From positions 33,228 to 97,227 of the forward strand of contig NZ_QUAJ01000010.1 in assembly GCF_003391055.1 (NCBI RefSeq): a DNA stretch of 64,000 nucleotides, read 5' to 3'. Shown here piece after piece: positions 32,803-42,430 of the stretch. The notes beneath the pieces were generated by a model that saw nothing but the letters and a program-made list of their open reading frames with translations, searched no databases and had not been told where the DNA came from. This stretch comes from Psychrilyobacter piezotolerans (GTDB lineage: Bacteria > Fusobacteriota > Fusobacteriia > Fusobacteriales > Fusobacteriaceae). The first letter of the stretch is position 1. Each line of letters starts with the position of its first letter. A program made the position numbers and the translations under genes.

Positions 32803-32957
32803 CTCTGCCCCCTGTGTAAAATTTAAATTTTTGTTATATTCTTTTTTTATTTTATCCTTTTTAACCTCTGTGTACAAGTTTTAAATTTTAAATTTTCTAG
32901 TCGTTCCGTTCATTCTTTAATTTTAAAGGCGATACTGCTTTTATATTAATTATTCTA

Positions 32958-33094
32958 CTAAGAACGATATACAGATTAAGTTCTCTCAAAGTTCTTAGAT
33001 TATGTAATAATCTCTAGAAATCTTGGGGATGCCCCTTTGAAATGAGGACTGTAGCCCGTAAGCTTGTGGCTATTTACCCCTCCTCCTTGCCATT
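32958..33094 (-). ncRNA. candidate structured RNA or long leader of the SDR gene
   Basis: On the minus strand, after a promoter TTGAGT (33125-33130), 18 bp, CATAAT (33101-33106), four stems follow: GAGGA/TCCTC (33081-33085 with 33044-33048) enclosing TAGCC/GGCTA, then GGGG-CAT-CCCC (33025-33035), AGATTAT/ATAATCT (32997-33013) and CTAAGAAC/GTTCTTAG (32958-32998). It matches no riboswitch or housekeeping RNA core that I know. It could be a small RNA or the 5' leader of the SDR gene. Confidence 0.45.
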
Positions 33095-33115
33095 TCTTAT
33101 ATTATGGTGTATAAC
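33087..33115 (+). promoter_or_regulatory. promoter of the RelA/SpoT-like gene
   Basis: TTGCCA (33087-33092), 17 bp, TATAAC (33110-33115). It overlaps, back to back, the minus-strand promoter of the candidate structured RNA. Confidence 0.6.
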
Positions 33116-33179
33116 TAAGATGTAACTCAAAACTATTTATAATAGTTCCCATATCTATATATTAACAAAAGGAGACAAG

Positions 33180-34247
33180 ATGGCCGACATTACCCACTGG
33201 GTTGAAGAATTTGAAGACCATATGCAGGAATATGAAATATTTATATTCCACCTGCAGCAAAAAGTTGAAAAAATTCTAAAAGACAATAATATCTTCTATG
33301 TAAAGACAGAAGCTCGTGTAAAAAGTCTCGAAAGTTTCAAAAGGAAATTAGAGATAAAAAAAGATAAGTATGAAAATCCATTGGAAGAGATGACAGATAT
33401 CCTGGGTATTCGTATAATTACCTATTATAGGGAAGATCTCGACAGTATTTTAAACCTCCTCAAAGAAAATTTTAAGATCGATTATAAAAACTCAACGAAT
33501 AAACTTAAAAGTTTAAAATATAATGAGATGGGCTACCTCTCTCTCCACTATATCTGCAAATATAAGGCTTGTCAAAAAAATCTTTTTGGGTGCCATGATT
33601 TTAAATTTGAAGTACAGATACGGACTGCCCTACAGCATATTTGGGCTCAGATAGATCATCAATTGAGATATAAAACCCTTGTTAAAATACCCAATAAAGT
33701 TCAAAGAAAATTATTTAGAATTAGTGCCATGTTAGAAAGTATCGATGATGAATTTGATTCTATTAAACACGACGTTCAGGTAGTTGAAAATTTTTATAAG
33801 GACAGATTTAATGAAAAAGAATACAGCCTTCGTCTGGATATTTCCAGTATCAATTTTTATCTGAAATACAACGACAAGTTTATAAGATCTATCTGTAAAA
33901 AGTTAGGTGTCTTTCATTTTAATAATTTTGAAGTAGCCAAAGAGGAGAATTTAGAGAAAAAATTGATTACATTTGCACTGCAGTTCAACAAAAACAGAGT
34001 TATTTATATTGAAGAATTAGTTAACAGTATCTATAAAAATACAGGCCTTATCCTGGAAAACTTAGATGAAAATACCTTAAAAAAAATAAACTATCTGGTT
34101 AATTCCAGCTGTTCTTTTATCATAACGTTTTTACACTTACTTCATGAAGAACCTCAAAAATTAAAAGAACTTTATAAATTAGAAGATTCCAGTTTAGAAA
34201 AAATAAGGGATCTCAGAAAAATCATCTTATTGGGGGAACCTAATTAA
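33180..34247 (+). CDS. RelA/SpoT synthetase-domain protein (small alarmone synthetase-like)
   Basis: A 355-residue protein with a (p)ppGpp synthetase domain at about 40-190: TEARVKSLESFKRK, DILGIRIITYY, YLSLHYICKY and FEVQIRTALQHIWAQIDHQLRYK. The HD hydrolase, TGS and ACT domains of long Rel proteins are absent. The C-terminal 160 residues are helical and not recognised. It probably makes alarmone nucleotides. GGAGACAAG precedes the ATG and a terminator follows. Confidence 0.85.
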   Translation: MADITHWVEEFEDHMQEYEIFIFHLQQKVEKILKDNNIFYVKTEARVKSLESFKRKLEIKKDKYENPLEEMTDILGIRIITYYREDLDSILNLLKENFKIDYKNSTNKLKSLKYNEMGYLSLHYICKYKACQKNLFGCHDFKFEVQIRTALQHIWAQIDHQLRYKTLVKIPNKVQRKLFRISAMLESIDDEFDSIKHDVQVVENFYKDRFNEKEYSLRLDISSINFYLKYNDKFIRSICKKLGVFHFNNFEVAKEENLEKKLITFALQFNKNRVIYIEELVNSIYKNTGLILENLDENTLKKINYLVNSSCSFIITFLHLLHEEPQKLKELYKLEDSSLEKIRDLRKIILLGEPN

Positions 34248-34270
34248 AATAACCATTCAACTGTAAAAGA

Positions 34271-34294
34271 CTCCTAAATTTAGGAGCCTTTTTT
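34271..34294 (+). terminator. intrinsic terminator
   Basis: CTCCTAAA/TTTAGGAG hairpin followed by CCTTTTTT, 23 bp after the synthetase stop codon. Confidence 0.85.
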
Positions 34295-34382
34295 CAATAG
34301 AGCTAATTACTGACAACATATATGTTGTCGAACTCCAAGATTGTTTATTAAAAAAACCTTTTAATCATTACAGTTTTTCTGC

Positions 34383-34643
34383 TTAATATAAAACTTTAAA
34401 ATCCTCATAAGTAGTCTCTAAAGTTTCAATCTCTTTTATTTCATCCACATGACTAAAAAAATTACCCTTTTTAATCTCCTTCAATATCTCTTCATGTCTG
34501 CTGCTGTCTATGACTACTTCTACACTTCCATCAAACAAATTTTTTACCCGTCCGTTAAATTTTAATTTCTTGGCTAATTCCTGAACAAAATACCTGAATC
34601 CTACTCCCTGTACTCGGCCGTAAACAATATATTTTTTAGTCAT
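34383..34643 (-). CDS. acyP: acylphosphatase
   Basis: An 86-residue acylphosphatase that hydrolyses acyl-phosphate bonds. The active site is complete: [15 protein letters not shown] (catalytic Arg) and [14 protein letters not shown] (catalytic Asn). The length is typical (about 90). Its start overlaps the end of the Ppx/GppA gene, indicating coupled expression. Confidence 0.95.
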   Translation of the reverse strand: MTKKYIVYGRVQGVGFRYFVQELAKKLKFNGRVKNLFDGSVEVVIDSSRHEEILKEIKKGNFFSHVDEIKEIETLETTYEDFKVLY

Positions 34644-35541
34644 CCATCATCATTCCCTCCAAGATATCCGATTCTGAAACTATAATTTCATCCCTTTCCA
34701 AAATTTCCATTATCCACAACAACAGATAGGTTCCCGGGATGATTACCCCTGCTCTCTTTGGATGCAGACCTGCTATTTTTTTTCTCTCTTCCAGGGATTT
34801 ACTTAAAAATGTATCCAGATTTTTTAAGATCTCTTTTTTAGTCAGCCTGTACATGTGAACCCTGTCGGTATCATACTCCTCCATCCCCAGGAGTACACTG
34901 ACATGGGTAGTAACGGTCCCGGCTACTCCTACCAATGTAAATGACCGATCTTTATACTTAGACAGTTTTTTTAAGATTTCTTTTACCCAGACTTCACCAC
35001 TTAAAAGGTTATCTTTTTTCTTAAAGAATTTTTCTCCCAGCCTTACTGCACCTACATTGAAACTCTCTATATATTCAATATTGTTTTTATCCCCTAAGAT
35101 AAATTCGGTACTCCCGCCGCCTATATCAAATACCATAATTTTTTCATCAAATTCAGATACAGCTCCGGAAAAACTCAATTTTCCCTCTTCTTCTCCTGTG
35201 ATACAGTGGATATCGAAATTTGTCGTGGCCTTCACCCGGGAGATAAATTCCTCCCTGTTTTCAGAGTCACGGGTAGCAGAAGTTGCAGTAACCTTTATCT
35301 CTTCTATACCATATTCATCTATTTTTTCCCTGTAGAGTTTCAGCGTCTCTATGGTTCTGTCCATAGCATCCTTCCTTAAAACCCCGGTCTTATCCACATC
35401 CTGCCCCAGCCTTGTTATTTCCATTAATTTTAATATTTTATTGGTAATTTTTCCATCTTCCAATTCACCTATGAATAACCTGCATGAATTAGTCCCGATA
35501 TCGATCACAGCCTTAGTTTTTTTTATATGGGCCTTAGTCAT
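34636..35541 (-). CDS. Ppx/GppA family phosphatase
   Basis: A 301-residue member of the ASKHA-fold exopolyphosphatase/guanosine pentaphosphate phosphatase family. Signature loops: [16 protein letters not shown] at the N-terminus and [16 protein letters not shown] in the middle, with the family helix GVAGTVTTH. The ATG at 35541 is used, overlapping the stop of the upstream AIM24 gene; a TTG 12 bp earlier is possible. Only the core domains are present, as in short Ppx proteins. With the nearby alarmone synthetase it could influence pppGpp levels. Confidence 0.92.
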   Translation of the reverse strand: MTKAHIKKTKAVIDIGTNSCRLFIGELEDGKITNKILKLMEITRLGQDVDKTGVLRKDAMDRTIETLKLYREKIDEYGIEEIKVTATSATRDSENREEFISRVKATTNFDIHCITGEEEGKLSFSGAVSEFDEKIMVFDIGGGSTEFILGDKNNIEYIESFNVGAVRLGEKFFKKKDNLLSGEVWVKEILKKLSKYKDRSFTLVGVAGTVTTHVSVLLGMEEYDTDRVHMYRLTKKEILKNLDTFLSKSLEERKKIAGLHPKRAGVIIPGTYLLLWIMEILERDEIIVSESDILEGMMMDD

Positions 35542-36319
35542 TGTCTCCACCAAACATACTTCCTAATATTCCCCCTGCTATTCCTCCAGCCAGCATGTCT
35601 CCGCTGCTGTTACTCTGTCCCCTATTACTTCCCACTGCTGCACTTAGTCTTTCAGCTAATTTTGATATTGGCATAGACTGGATGTATACAGTTCCAGGCC
35701 CCTGTAAAGTGGCCAAAAACAATCCTTCTTTACCGAACATGGCATTTTTAAAGCCTCCTACAAATCTAATATCGTAGTTTACACTGGATTCAAATCCTAC
35801 AACACAGCCTGTATCCACTCTCAGAGTTTCCCCGTGAGCTAATTTTTTTTCAACTATGGTTCCCCCTGCATGGATAAAGGCCATCCCATTTCCTCTTAAT
35901 TTTTGAAGGATAAATCCCTCTCCCCCAAAGAATCCTGCTCCCAATCTTTTAGTGAAAGCCACATCTATATCTATTCCATTGGCCGAACACAGATAGGAAT
36001 CTTTCTGACATAAAAATTCTCCGTTGAATTTTTTTAGATCTATGGGAATTATCTGCCCCGGGTATGGTGCAGAAAATCCAACTCTTGATTTTTGATTCCC
36101 TTCATTTAAAAATGTTGTGATGAAGAAACTCGTCCCAGTTATCATTCTCTTGAAACCGCCAAAGAGTCCACCCTTGTTTTTTGTCTGCATATCTATTCCG
36201 TCTTCCATGTAGGTCATAGCTCCTGCCTCTGCTCTCACTCCCTCCCCGGGATCTAACTCTATCTCCACTAACTGGATTCCTTCACCTTTAATTTCGTAAT
36301 CTATTATATCTGCTGACAT
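35534..36319 (-). CDS. TIGR00266/AIM24 family protein
   Basis: A 261-residue protein with the AIM24 beta-rich fold: VEIELDPGEGVRAEAGAMTYM at the N-terminus, GGLFGGFKRMITGTSFFITTF, and VVGFESSVNYDIRFVGGFKNAMFGK. The C-terminus is a Gly-rich, low-complexity tail ([17 protein letters not shown]). The length is typical for bacterial members. It is first in a three-gene minus-strand operon with Ppx/GppA and acylphosphatase. Molecular role unknown. Confidence 0.92.
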   Translation of the reverse strand: MSADIIDYEIKGEGIQLVEIELDPGEGVRAEAGAMTYMEDGIDMQTKNKGGLFGGFKRMITGTSFFITTFLNEGNQKSRVGFSAPYPGQIIPIDLKKFNGEFLCQKDSYLCSANGIDIDVAFTKRLGAGFFGGEGFILQKLRGNGMAFIHAGGTIVEKKLAHGETLRVDTGCVVGFESSVNYDIRFVGGFKNAMFGKEGLFLATLQGPGTVYIQSMPISKLAERLSAAVGSNRGQSNSSGDMLAGGIAGGILGSMFGGDND

Positions 36320-36572
36320 CTTATTCCTCCTGATATTCTTACTTATAATATTTTATTCTCTTTATTTTAGAACCTGTTTTTACTATATTTATTATTACAT
36401 AACAATTAAAAAATTGAAAATTAATTTTTTCTCACCTTTTTTATCTTTATAAAATATTATATCCTCTGATTATCGATCTTTTGCGGTCTTAAATAATTAT
36501 TTCATCCCAGCCATTAAATTTTGAAGGGGTCAAAAAACATAGTATACTCTGCTTATCAACAAGGAGGTTACA

Positions 36573-38345
36573 ATGAATTATTTAAACAAAATCTATACTT
36601 ATACAGAGGGATACCGCAGGGTTTATTTTCTTTCCACCCTTGCTGTTTTTGGAGCTACTGTATTTTCCCTGTTAACCCCCCTTATCATTAAATATATAAT
36701 AGATATTATAATACAAAACTTTGATCTTTCAGACTCCTATTTTGAGAAATCCATGGATTTTTTCGTAGGAAAAAGTCTTTTAAATACAGGTATTCTTATA
36801 TTTTTCGTTGCTTTTTTTCAGGGTGGTTGTCTATATTTTAAAGGAAAATTATCCAGCATAGCTTCTGAAGGCATAGTAAAGACCGTCAAAGATAAGCTGT
36901 ATACCCAGCTTCAAAATGTTAAATACAGTTATTTTAATAAGGTAGAAACAGGAGATCTGCTCCAAAGGTGCACCTCCGATGTAGAAACAATTCGAAAATT
37001 TCTGGCCATACAGCTGGTTGAAGTAGTAAATATTATTTTAATGATTATAATTATTTTTTTTATACTCATTAATTTAAATTTAAAACTTTCCATCATTGTG
37101 TTATCTATAATTCCCCTGATGTTTATATTTTCCCTGTATTTTTTTATTGTTGTAAAAAAATATTTTAAAATCTCCGACGAAGCTGAAGCTAAGTTATCGA
37201 CTATCCTCCAGGAGAATATCCACGGGGTCCGGGTAGTAAAGGCTTTTGCCAGTGAAGATTTAGAGATAAAAAAATTTCGGTGTTCCAATAAACATTATAG
37301 TCATGTCACCTATAAACTTATCCGGTTATTTGCCTACTACTGGCCTATTTCGTCATTTTTTTCCTTTGTACAGATGGGTTTGGTGCTTTTCTTGGGGATT
37401 AAATGGGCTGTAAGCGGAACTATTACTATGGGGACTGTCATCGCTTTTGGAATGTATGTATGGCAGCTGGAATTTCCTGTAAGAAATTTGGGACGGATAC
37501 TCAGTGATTTTGGCAAGGCAAGTATCTCCTTTGAGAGAATAGAGGAGATCTTAGACAGCGAGACTGATTTTAATGAAAATGAAAACTTAAAGAAACCCCA
37601 AATCAAAGGGAAGATAGTCTTTGAAAATGTTAGGTTTTCCTATATAGATAAACCTATATTAAACGGAATTTCTTTTGATTTAGATATAGGTGAAACTTTA
37701 GGTATATTAGGACCTACAGGAAGCGGAAAGTCCTCCCTTATCCACCTGATTACAAGGTTATACGACTATGACAGCGGTTCTATAAAAATTGATGGTGTAG
37801 AGTTAAAGGAGATCGATAAAAAATGGATAAGAAAAAACATTGGCCTGGTCCTGCAGGAAACCTTTCTCTTTGCAAAAAATGTCAGAGAAAATATCGGGAT
37901 CACTAAAAAAATCCTGGATGACTGTGATATTTTTACTGCTGCAAAAACTGCCTCCATCCATGAAGGAATTTTGAATTTTAAAGAGGGATATGAGACCCAG
38001 GTAGGAGAAAAAGGAGTTTCTCTTTCAGGAGGCCAGAAACAAAGGATAGCCATTGCCAGGACCATTATTAATAACCATAAAATATTAATCTTTGATGATT
38101 CCCTAAGTGCAGTGGATATAGAAACAGATGCCTCAATCAGAAGGGAGCTCAAGAAAAAACACAGTTCTTCAACAACAATAATCATCTCCCATAGGATCTC
38201 CTCCATTATGGACGCCGATAAAATAATGGTCTTAGAAGGTGGAAAAATTAGTGCCTATGGTACTCATAATCAATTAAAGGATAGAGACGGCCTCTATAAA
38301 AGAATTTTAAAGATCCAGAAAGACGGGATGAAGGAAGGGATTTAA
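36573..38345 (+). CDS. ABC exporter, membrane-ATPase half-transporter with degenerate Walker B
   Basis: A 590-residue half-transporter with six membrane helices (to about 310) and an ATPase domain. Walker A is GPTGSGKSS and the signature LSGGQKQR is canonical, but Walker B reads ILIFDDSLSAVD, with Asp replacing the catalytic Glu. The next gene supplies the matching partner. Heterodimeric exporters such as BmrC/BmrD have exactly this asymmetry. Substrate unknown (drugs, lipids or peptides). AAGGAGG precedes the ATG. Confidence 0.93.
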   Translation: MNYLNKIYTYTEGYRRVYFLSTLAVFGATVFSLLTPLIIKYIIDIIIQNFDLSDSYFEKSMDFFVGKSLLNTGILIFFVAFFQGGCLYFKGKLSSIASEGIVKTVKDKLYTQLQNVKYSYFNKVETGDLLQRCTSDVETIRKFLAIQLVEVVNIILMIIIIFFILINLNLKLSIIVLSIIPLMFIFSLYFFIVVKKYFKISDEAEAKLSTILQENIHGVRVVKAFASEDLEIKKFRCSNKHYSHVTYKLIRLFAYYWPISSFFSFVQMGLVLFLGIKWAVSGTITMGTVIAFGMYVWQLEFPVRNLGRILSDFGKASISFERIEEILDSETDFNENENLKKPQIKGKIVFENVRFSYIDKPILNGISFDLDIGETLGILGPTGSGKSSLIHLITRLYDYDSGSIKIDGVELKEIDKKWIRKNIGLVLQETFLFAKNVRENIGITKKILDDCDIFTAAKTASIHEGILNFKEGYETQVGEKGVSLSGGQKQRIAIARTIINNHKILIFDDSLSAVDIETDASIRRELKKKHSSSTTIIISHRISSIMDADKIMVLEGGKISAYGTHNQLKDRDGLYKRILKIQKDGMKEGI

Positions 38346-40168
38346 TGATGGAAGCTATAAATAAAAGATCATCTATAAACATCATAAAGAATATATGGTT
38401 GTTTCTAAACCCCTTTAAGGGAACGATTGCTGTGATCTTTATCAGTATAATTGCTATTTCCGGCCTGGAAGTTTATCTCCCTGTCATGCAGAAAATTGCC
38501 ATAGATGATTTTATCCTCCGGGGAAGTATACAGGGAATAAATTTATTTTTAATAAAATATATGGGGATCACCATGAGTTTATTAATTTTAGTCTATCTAT
38601 TTATCTCCCTGGGGGGGAAAGTCGAGATGGCACTGGTTTACTCCCTCAGGGAAAAGGCTTTTGAAAAATTACAATACCAGTCATTTTCATATTTTGATGA
38701 AAATGCCGATGGATGGATAATGGCAAGGATGACCTCTGATATTAGAAAAATAGGGGAAATTGCAGCCTGGGGATTCGTAGATATGATCTGGAGTATCGGG
38801 TTTCTCAGCGGGATCTTAGTCATGATGTTTAGACTAAACTATAAACTTGCCCTGGTCCTCGTCTTTCTGCTCCCGGTTTTAGTTGTGATAAGTATCTATT
38901 TCCAGACCAAAATTTTGAGAACACAAAGAGATGTTCGAAAAATTAATTCCCTTATAACCGGGGCATATAACGAGGGTATTTTAGGGGCTAAAACATCTAA
39001 AATCCTGGTAAATGAAGAAAAAAATATCCATGAATTTGAAAATTTAACCTCTCGAATGAATAGAAGTTCTGTGAGAGCAGCTATGATAACTGCTATTTAC
39101 CTTCCTATGGTTATAGGACTCAATAGTGTCGGACTTGTGGCAGTTTTAGGAGTCGGCCAAAAATTTATTTCAAATGGAGTGATCAGTGTTGGAACCCTGG
39201 TTCTTTTCATCAATTATACTATGATGTTTTTCAATCCTATAAAAGAATTTTCCCGAGTCTTTGCTGAAATGCAGTCAGCTCATGCCTCTTTTGAAAGGGT
39301 ATTAGAACTTATCCATTCCAACCTTGAAATTAAAGATTCTGAGGAAATAATAGAAAAATACGGGGACATCTGTGAGAAAAAAATTCATAACTGGGAAAAA
39401 ATAGATGGGAATGTTGAATTCAAAAATGTCAATTTTAGATATAACAACGGGAAACTTATCCTTAAAAACTTCAACCTAAAGATATCTTCTGGAGAAACCA
39501 TAGCCCTTGTAGGAGAAACAGGGTCTGGAAAATCCACAATCGTAAATCTTGCATGCAGATTTTATGAGCCAACAGAGGGAAGTGTTCTTATAGATGGTAT
39601 AGATTATAGGAAAAGATCCCAAAGCTGGCTCCATCATAACTTAGGTTATGTACTTCAGACCCCTCACCTATTCAGCGGCACTATAAAAGATAATATCTCC
39701 TACGGCAGGAGGGATGCGGCATTTGAAGAGGTCGTAGGAGCAGCCAAATTAGTGAAAGCACACGATTTTATTCATAAACTTACCCATGGTTATGATACAG
39801 AAGTAGGAGAGGGGGGAAATAACCTTTCTACCGGACAAAAACAACTGATCTCCTTTGCCAGAGCTGTCCTTAAAAATCCCAGTATATTCATCTTAGATGA
39901 GGCTACATCCTCTATCGATGCAGAAAGTGAAAAGATCATTCAGGATGCTACCGACATCCTTTTACACGGACGAACCAGCTTTATAATTGCTCACAGACTC
40001 TCAACCATAATTAATGCCGACAGAATCTTAGTCATAAAGAATGGAAATATTATAGAAGAAGGAGATCATAACTTTTTAATGAATAAAAAAGGAACCTACT
40101 TCACCCTTTACACCCACCAGTTTACCCAGGATGAAGAATCAAAATTAATTGGAGGAATATCAATATGA
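38345..40168 (+). CDS. ABC exporter, partner half-transporter
   Basis: A 607-residue half-transporter with an N-terminal membrane domain and an ATPase domain with Walker A GETGSGKST and intact Walker B IFILDEATSSID. Its signature is altered to LSTGQKQ. Together with the Asp in the partner's Walker B this puts both degenerate parts in the same composite ATP site, as in heterodimeric exporters. The start overlaps the stop of the previous gene by 1 bp; the next gene overlaps by 4 bp. Confidence 0.93.
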   Translation: MMEAINKRSSINIIKNIWLFLNPFKGTIAVIFISIIAISGLEVYLPVMQKIAIDDFILRGSIQGINLFLIKYMGITMSLLILVYLFISLGGKVEMALVYSLREKAFEKLQYQSFSYFDENADGWIMARMTSDIRKIGEIAAWGFVDMIWSIGFLSGILVMMFRLNYKLALVLVFLLPVLVVISIYFQTKILRTQRDVRKINSLITGAYNEGILGAKTSKILVNEEKNIHEFENLTSRMNRSSVRAAMITAIYLPMVIGLNSVGLVAVLGVGQKFISNGVISVGTLVLFINYTMMFFNPIKEFSRVFAEMQSAHASFERVLELIHSNLEIKDSEEIIEKYGDICEKKIHNWEKIDGNVEFKNVNFRYNNGKLILKNFNLKISSGETIALVGETGSGKSTIVNLACRFYEPTEGSVLIDGIDYRKRSQSWLHHNLGYVLQTPHLFSGTIKDNISYGRRDAAFEEVVGAAKLVKAHDFIHKLTHGYDTEVGEGGNNLSTGQKQLISFARAVLKNPSIFILDEATSSIDAESEKIIQDATDILLHGRTSFIIAHRLSTIINADRILVIKNGNIIEEGDHNFLMNKKGTYFTLYTHQFTQDEESKLIGGISI

Positions 40169-40701
40169 AAAAATATTATTTAAAAGATAAGAGGGAATAC
40201 TTAATTCGGGAGATGGATCCTGCAGATGCTAAAAATTTTATAAACTACAGAAATACTTTAGCAGATGAATCCACTTATCTGAGAGCTTCTAAGTCGGAGT
40301 TAGATCTCAATTTAGAAGATCAGACTAAATCTATCCGCAATTTCATGGATTCTGATAACCAATACTCCATCATTGCAGAATTGGATGGAATTCTCATAGG
40401 AAACCTGCAGTTTAGAGGAGGAAATCATCAGAGGACCCGGCATGCAGGTGAATTTGGGATAAGTGTATTAAAGGATTATTGGGGCAATGGAATCGGATAC
40501 AACCTCCTGTCTCACCTTATTGAGTGGGCCAGAGATAATAATATAATAAAAAAAATTAATCTGGAAGTCCGGGAAGATAACAGGAGCGCTATTGATCTAT
40601 ATAAAAAATTAGGCTTTGAACTGGAAGGAACAATCAGGAAAAATTTCTTTGCTGACGGTAAATATTATGATTCATATATAATGGGGATGACCTTTGAGTA
40701 A
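40165..40701 (+). CDS. GNAT family N-acetyltransferase
   Basis: A 178-residue acetyltransferase of the RimJ/RimL-like subgroup: EFGISVLKDYWGNGIGYNLLSHLIEWA contains the acetyl-CoA loop, and LEVREDNRSAIDLYKKLGFELEGT is a highly typical GNAT strand/helix. It overlaps the ABC gene by 4 bp, so it belongs to the exporter operon; it might modify the exported compound or provide resistance. Substrate unknown. Confidence 0.9.
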   Translation: MKKYYLKDKREYLIREMDPADAKNFINYRNTLADESTYLRASKSELDLNLEDQTKSIRNFMDSDNQYSIIAELDGILIGNLQFRGGNHQRTRHAGEFGISVLKDYWGNGIGYNLLSHLIEWARDNNIIKKINLEVREDNRSAIDLYKKLGFELEGTIRKNFFADGKYYDSYIMGMTFE

Positions 40702-40717
40702 ATTTAAAGAGTTTTAT

Positions 40718-41272
40718 ATGAAAAAAATTATATTATTTTTATTTATTTTTTCTACATTTTCATACACCAGAACAGTCAACGGAATTCTTCTAAAGGATAA
40801 AATTAAAGTTCATAATCAGAAGCTTTTTTTAAATGGTGCCGGAACCAGAAATAAATTTTTTATAGATATATATGTAGGTTCCCTATATGTTGTTACCCCT
40901 ACAAATGATCCAGCATCTATAATTAACTCCAACACCATTAAGAGTATGCATCTTCATATTGTAACCAGCTGGATCAACCGCAAATTATTAAAAAGTGCCC
41001 TCAGGGCTGAATTGAGAAGTTCATCCACCGGAGAAGAGATGGATGAACTGCAGGAAGAGATAGATACTTTTTTATCTACATTCAATGAAGAAATCATAAG
41101 GGGAGATAAATTTATTTTTAATATAATCCCCGGTGCAGGGGTAGAAGTTTATAAAAATAACAGGCTGATTAAATCTATAGAGGGAGACCAGTTCAGTAAA
41201 AGACTGATCCAGCTGTGGATAGGAGATACTCCTGTGGACAGAAAATTAAAAGCTGGAATCTTAGGAAATTAG
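40718..41272 (+). CDS. exported chalcone isomerase-like protein
   Basis: A 184-residue protein with a signal peptide (KKIILFLFIFSTFSYTR) and the chalcone-isomerase-like fold: LFLNGAGTRNKFFIDIYVGSLYV, IVTSWINRKLL, and FNIIPGAGVEVYKNNRLIKSI. It resembles the bacterial Chalcone_3 family, which is periplasmic and probably binds fatty acids rather than flavonoids. The ATG at 40718 is chosen for the signal peptide. The frame overlaps the end of the acetyltransferase gene if an earlier TTG is used. Confidence 0.78.
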   Translation: MKKIILFLFIFSTFSYTRTVNGILLKDKIKVHNQKLFLNGAGTRNKFFIDIYVGSLYVVTPTNDPASIINSNTIKSMHLHIVTSWINRKLLKSALRAELRSSSTGEEMDELQEEIDTFLSTFNEEIIRGDKFIFNIIPGAGVEVYKNNRLIKSIEGDQFSKRLIQLWIGDTPVDRKLKAGILGN

Positions 41273-41327
41273 ATAGGGCAGATTAAGGTGGTCTTTTCAG
41301 TTGAAAAGATCATAGAAGTATATAAAA

Positions 41328-41352
41328 CAGCCGGCTCACGGGGCCGGCTGAA
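41328..41352. terminator. bidirectional terminator
   Basis: CAGCCGGC-TCACGG-GGCCGGCTG hairpin between convergent genes; the minus side runs into GTTTTATA. Confidence 0.85.
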
Positions 41353-41368
41353 TAACTTTTACAATTAT

Positions 41369-42430
41369 CTATATAAATACCTTGTTAATATATCCAGAAG
41401 CCATGGCTGAGAGGCATCCTCCATAACTCAGATTAAATTCCACCCTGCCATTTACACAATATTCCTTGGAAGAGTCTGTTATATCCAGGATAAGGTGGTC
41501 ACTGCTGGCACCTAAAACAATAATATCTTCATCTATGGGAGTCAGGTAGTCCGGCAAGATGTCCTGTTTTCCCAGGGCGCATATAGCCCGTCTTCTGATG
41601 CCTCTGTCTATAAAAACAGGCACTTTTCCAAAGGCATCCAGACCAACCTCCCCTATAGGAACAGAGGGTTTAAGCTTGATCTCCACTATTTCAGCCTCTA
41701 ATCTGAATGTGTCCACATTGAGGCCTTTGACAGGTTTATCATCCAAACCTATTCCCAGCAGCAGTGAAGCTCCCAGTCTCAACTGGTTAACTTCCTCTGG
41801 TAGTGAATCATCTTCAAATAAACTGAGGGCTCCTGAATTCCCTCCAGAGATGATCTCCAGGGTCAGAGCAAACTTATCTTCCAATGTAGATCTAATTTCA
41901 ATTAATCTCCTTAAATTTTCTTCTGTGGGGAGAATACCTCCATAGCAGGTCAAGTTACTTCCTATTCCAAGGAGTCTAATTCCGGCAATCTCCTTTATCT
42001 TTTCCACTGCATCAAATATTTCATCCATATAAAATATGCCTTCCCTCAAATCGCCCAGATCCACCATTAAGACTATATTATATACCTTCTCTTGTATAAC
42101 AGCCTGATTTCCAAGTGCTTTTATAGTGGACACTTCAGAAACCAGAGAGATATCTGAATACTTCACTATTTTTTCCGCCTGACTGGCCATAGGAATCCTG
42201 ATCAGCATCTTCGGCACTTTGAGATCAGATATTTTTTTAAGATTTTCAATCCTTGCATCGGCTAAAACCTCAACTCCTGCATCCACTAGGGCATCTGCTA
42301 TAATTTCATTTCCGCAAACCATCTTTGTGACACCGGCTACAGCTATTCCTCTTGCCCGGCACCGTCTCACCATCTCACGGGTATTTTCTTCAATCTTTTT
42401 TAAATCTATCGTTAACTTTGGATAGGTCAT
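41369..42430 (-). CDS. orr: ornithine/alanine racemase-type PLP enzyme
   Basis: A 353-residue PLP enzyme of the alanine racemase N-terminal fold (COG3457). PLP Lys is in VAGVTKMVCGN (about residue 36), and GIGSNLTCYGGILPT, ISGGNSGALSL and LRLGASLLLG match the ornithine racemase of Stickland-fermenting clostridia. GGAGG precedes the ATG. Ornithine racemase feeds D-ornithine into the ornithine fermentation route; the other genes of that route are not in the window, so the substrate is by family. Confidence 0.82.
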   Translation of the reverse strand: MTYPKLTIDLKKIEENTREMVRRCRARGIAVAGVTKMVCGNEIIADALVDAGVEVLADARIENLKKISDLKVPKMLIRIPMASQAEKIVKYSDISLVSEVSTIKALGNQAVIQEKVYNIVLMVDLGDLREGIFYMDEIFDAVEKIKEIAGIRLLGIGSNLTCYGGILPTEENLRRLIEIRSTLEDKFALTLEIISGGNSGALSLFEDDSLPEEVNQLRLGASLLLGIGLDDKPVKGLNVDTFRLEAEIVEIKLKPSVPIGEVGLDAFGKVPVFIDRGIRRRAICALGKQDILPDYLTPIDEDIIVLGASSDHLILDITDSSKEYCVNGRVEFNLSYGGCLSAMASGYINKVFI

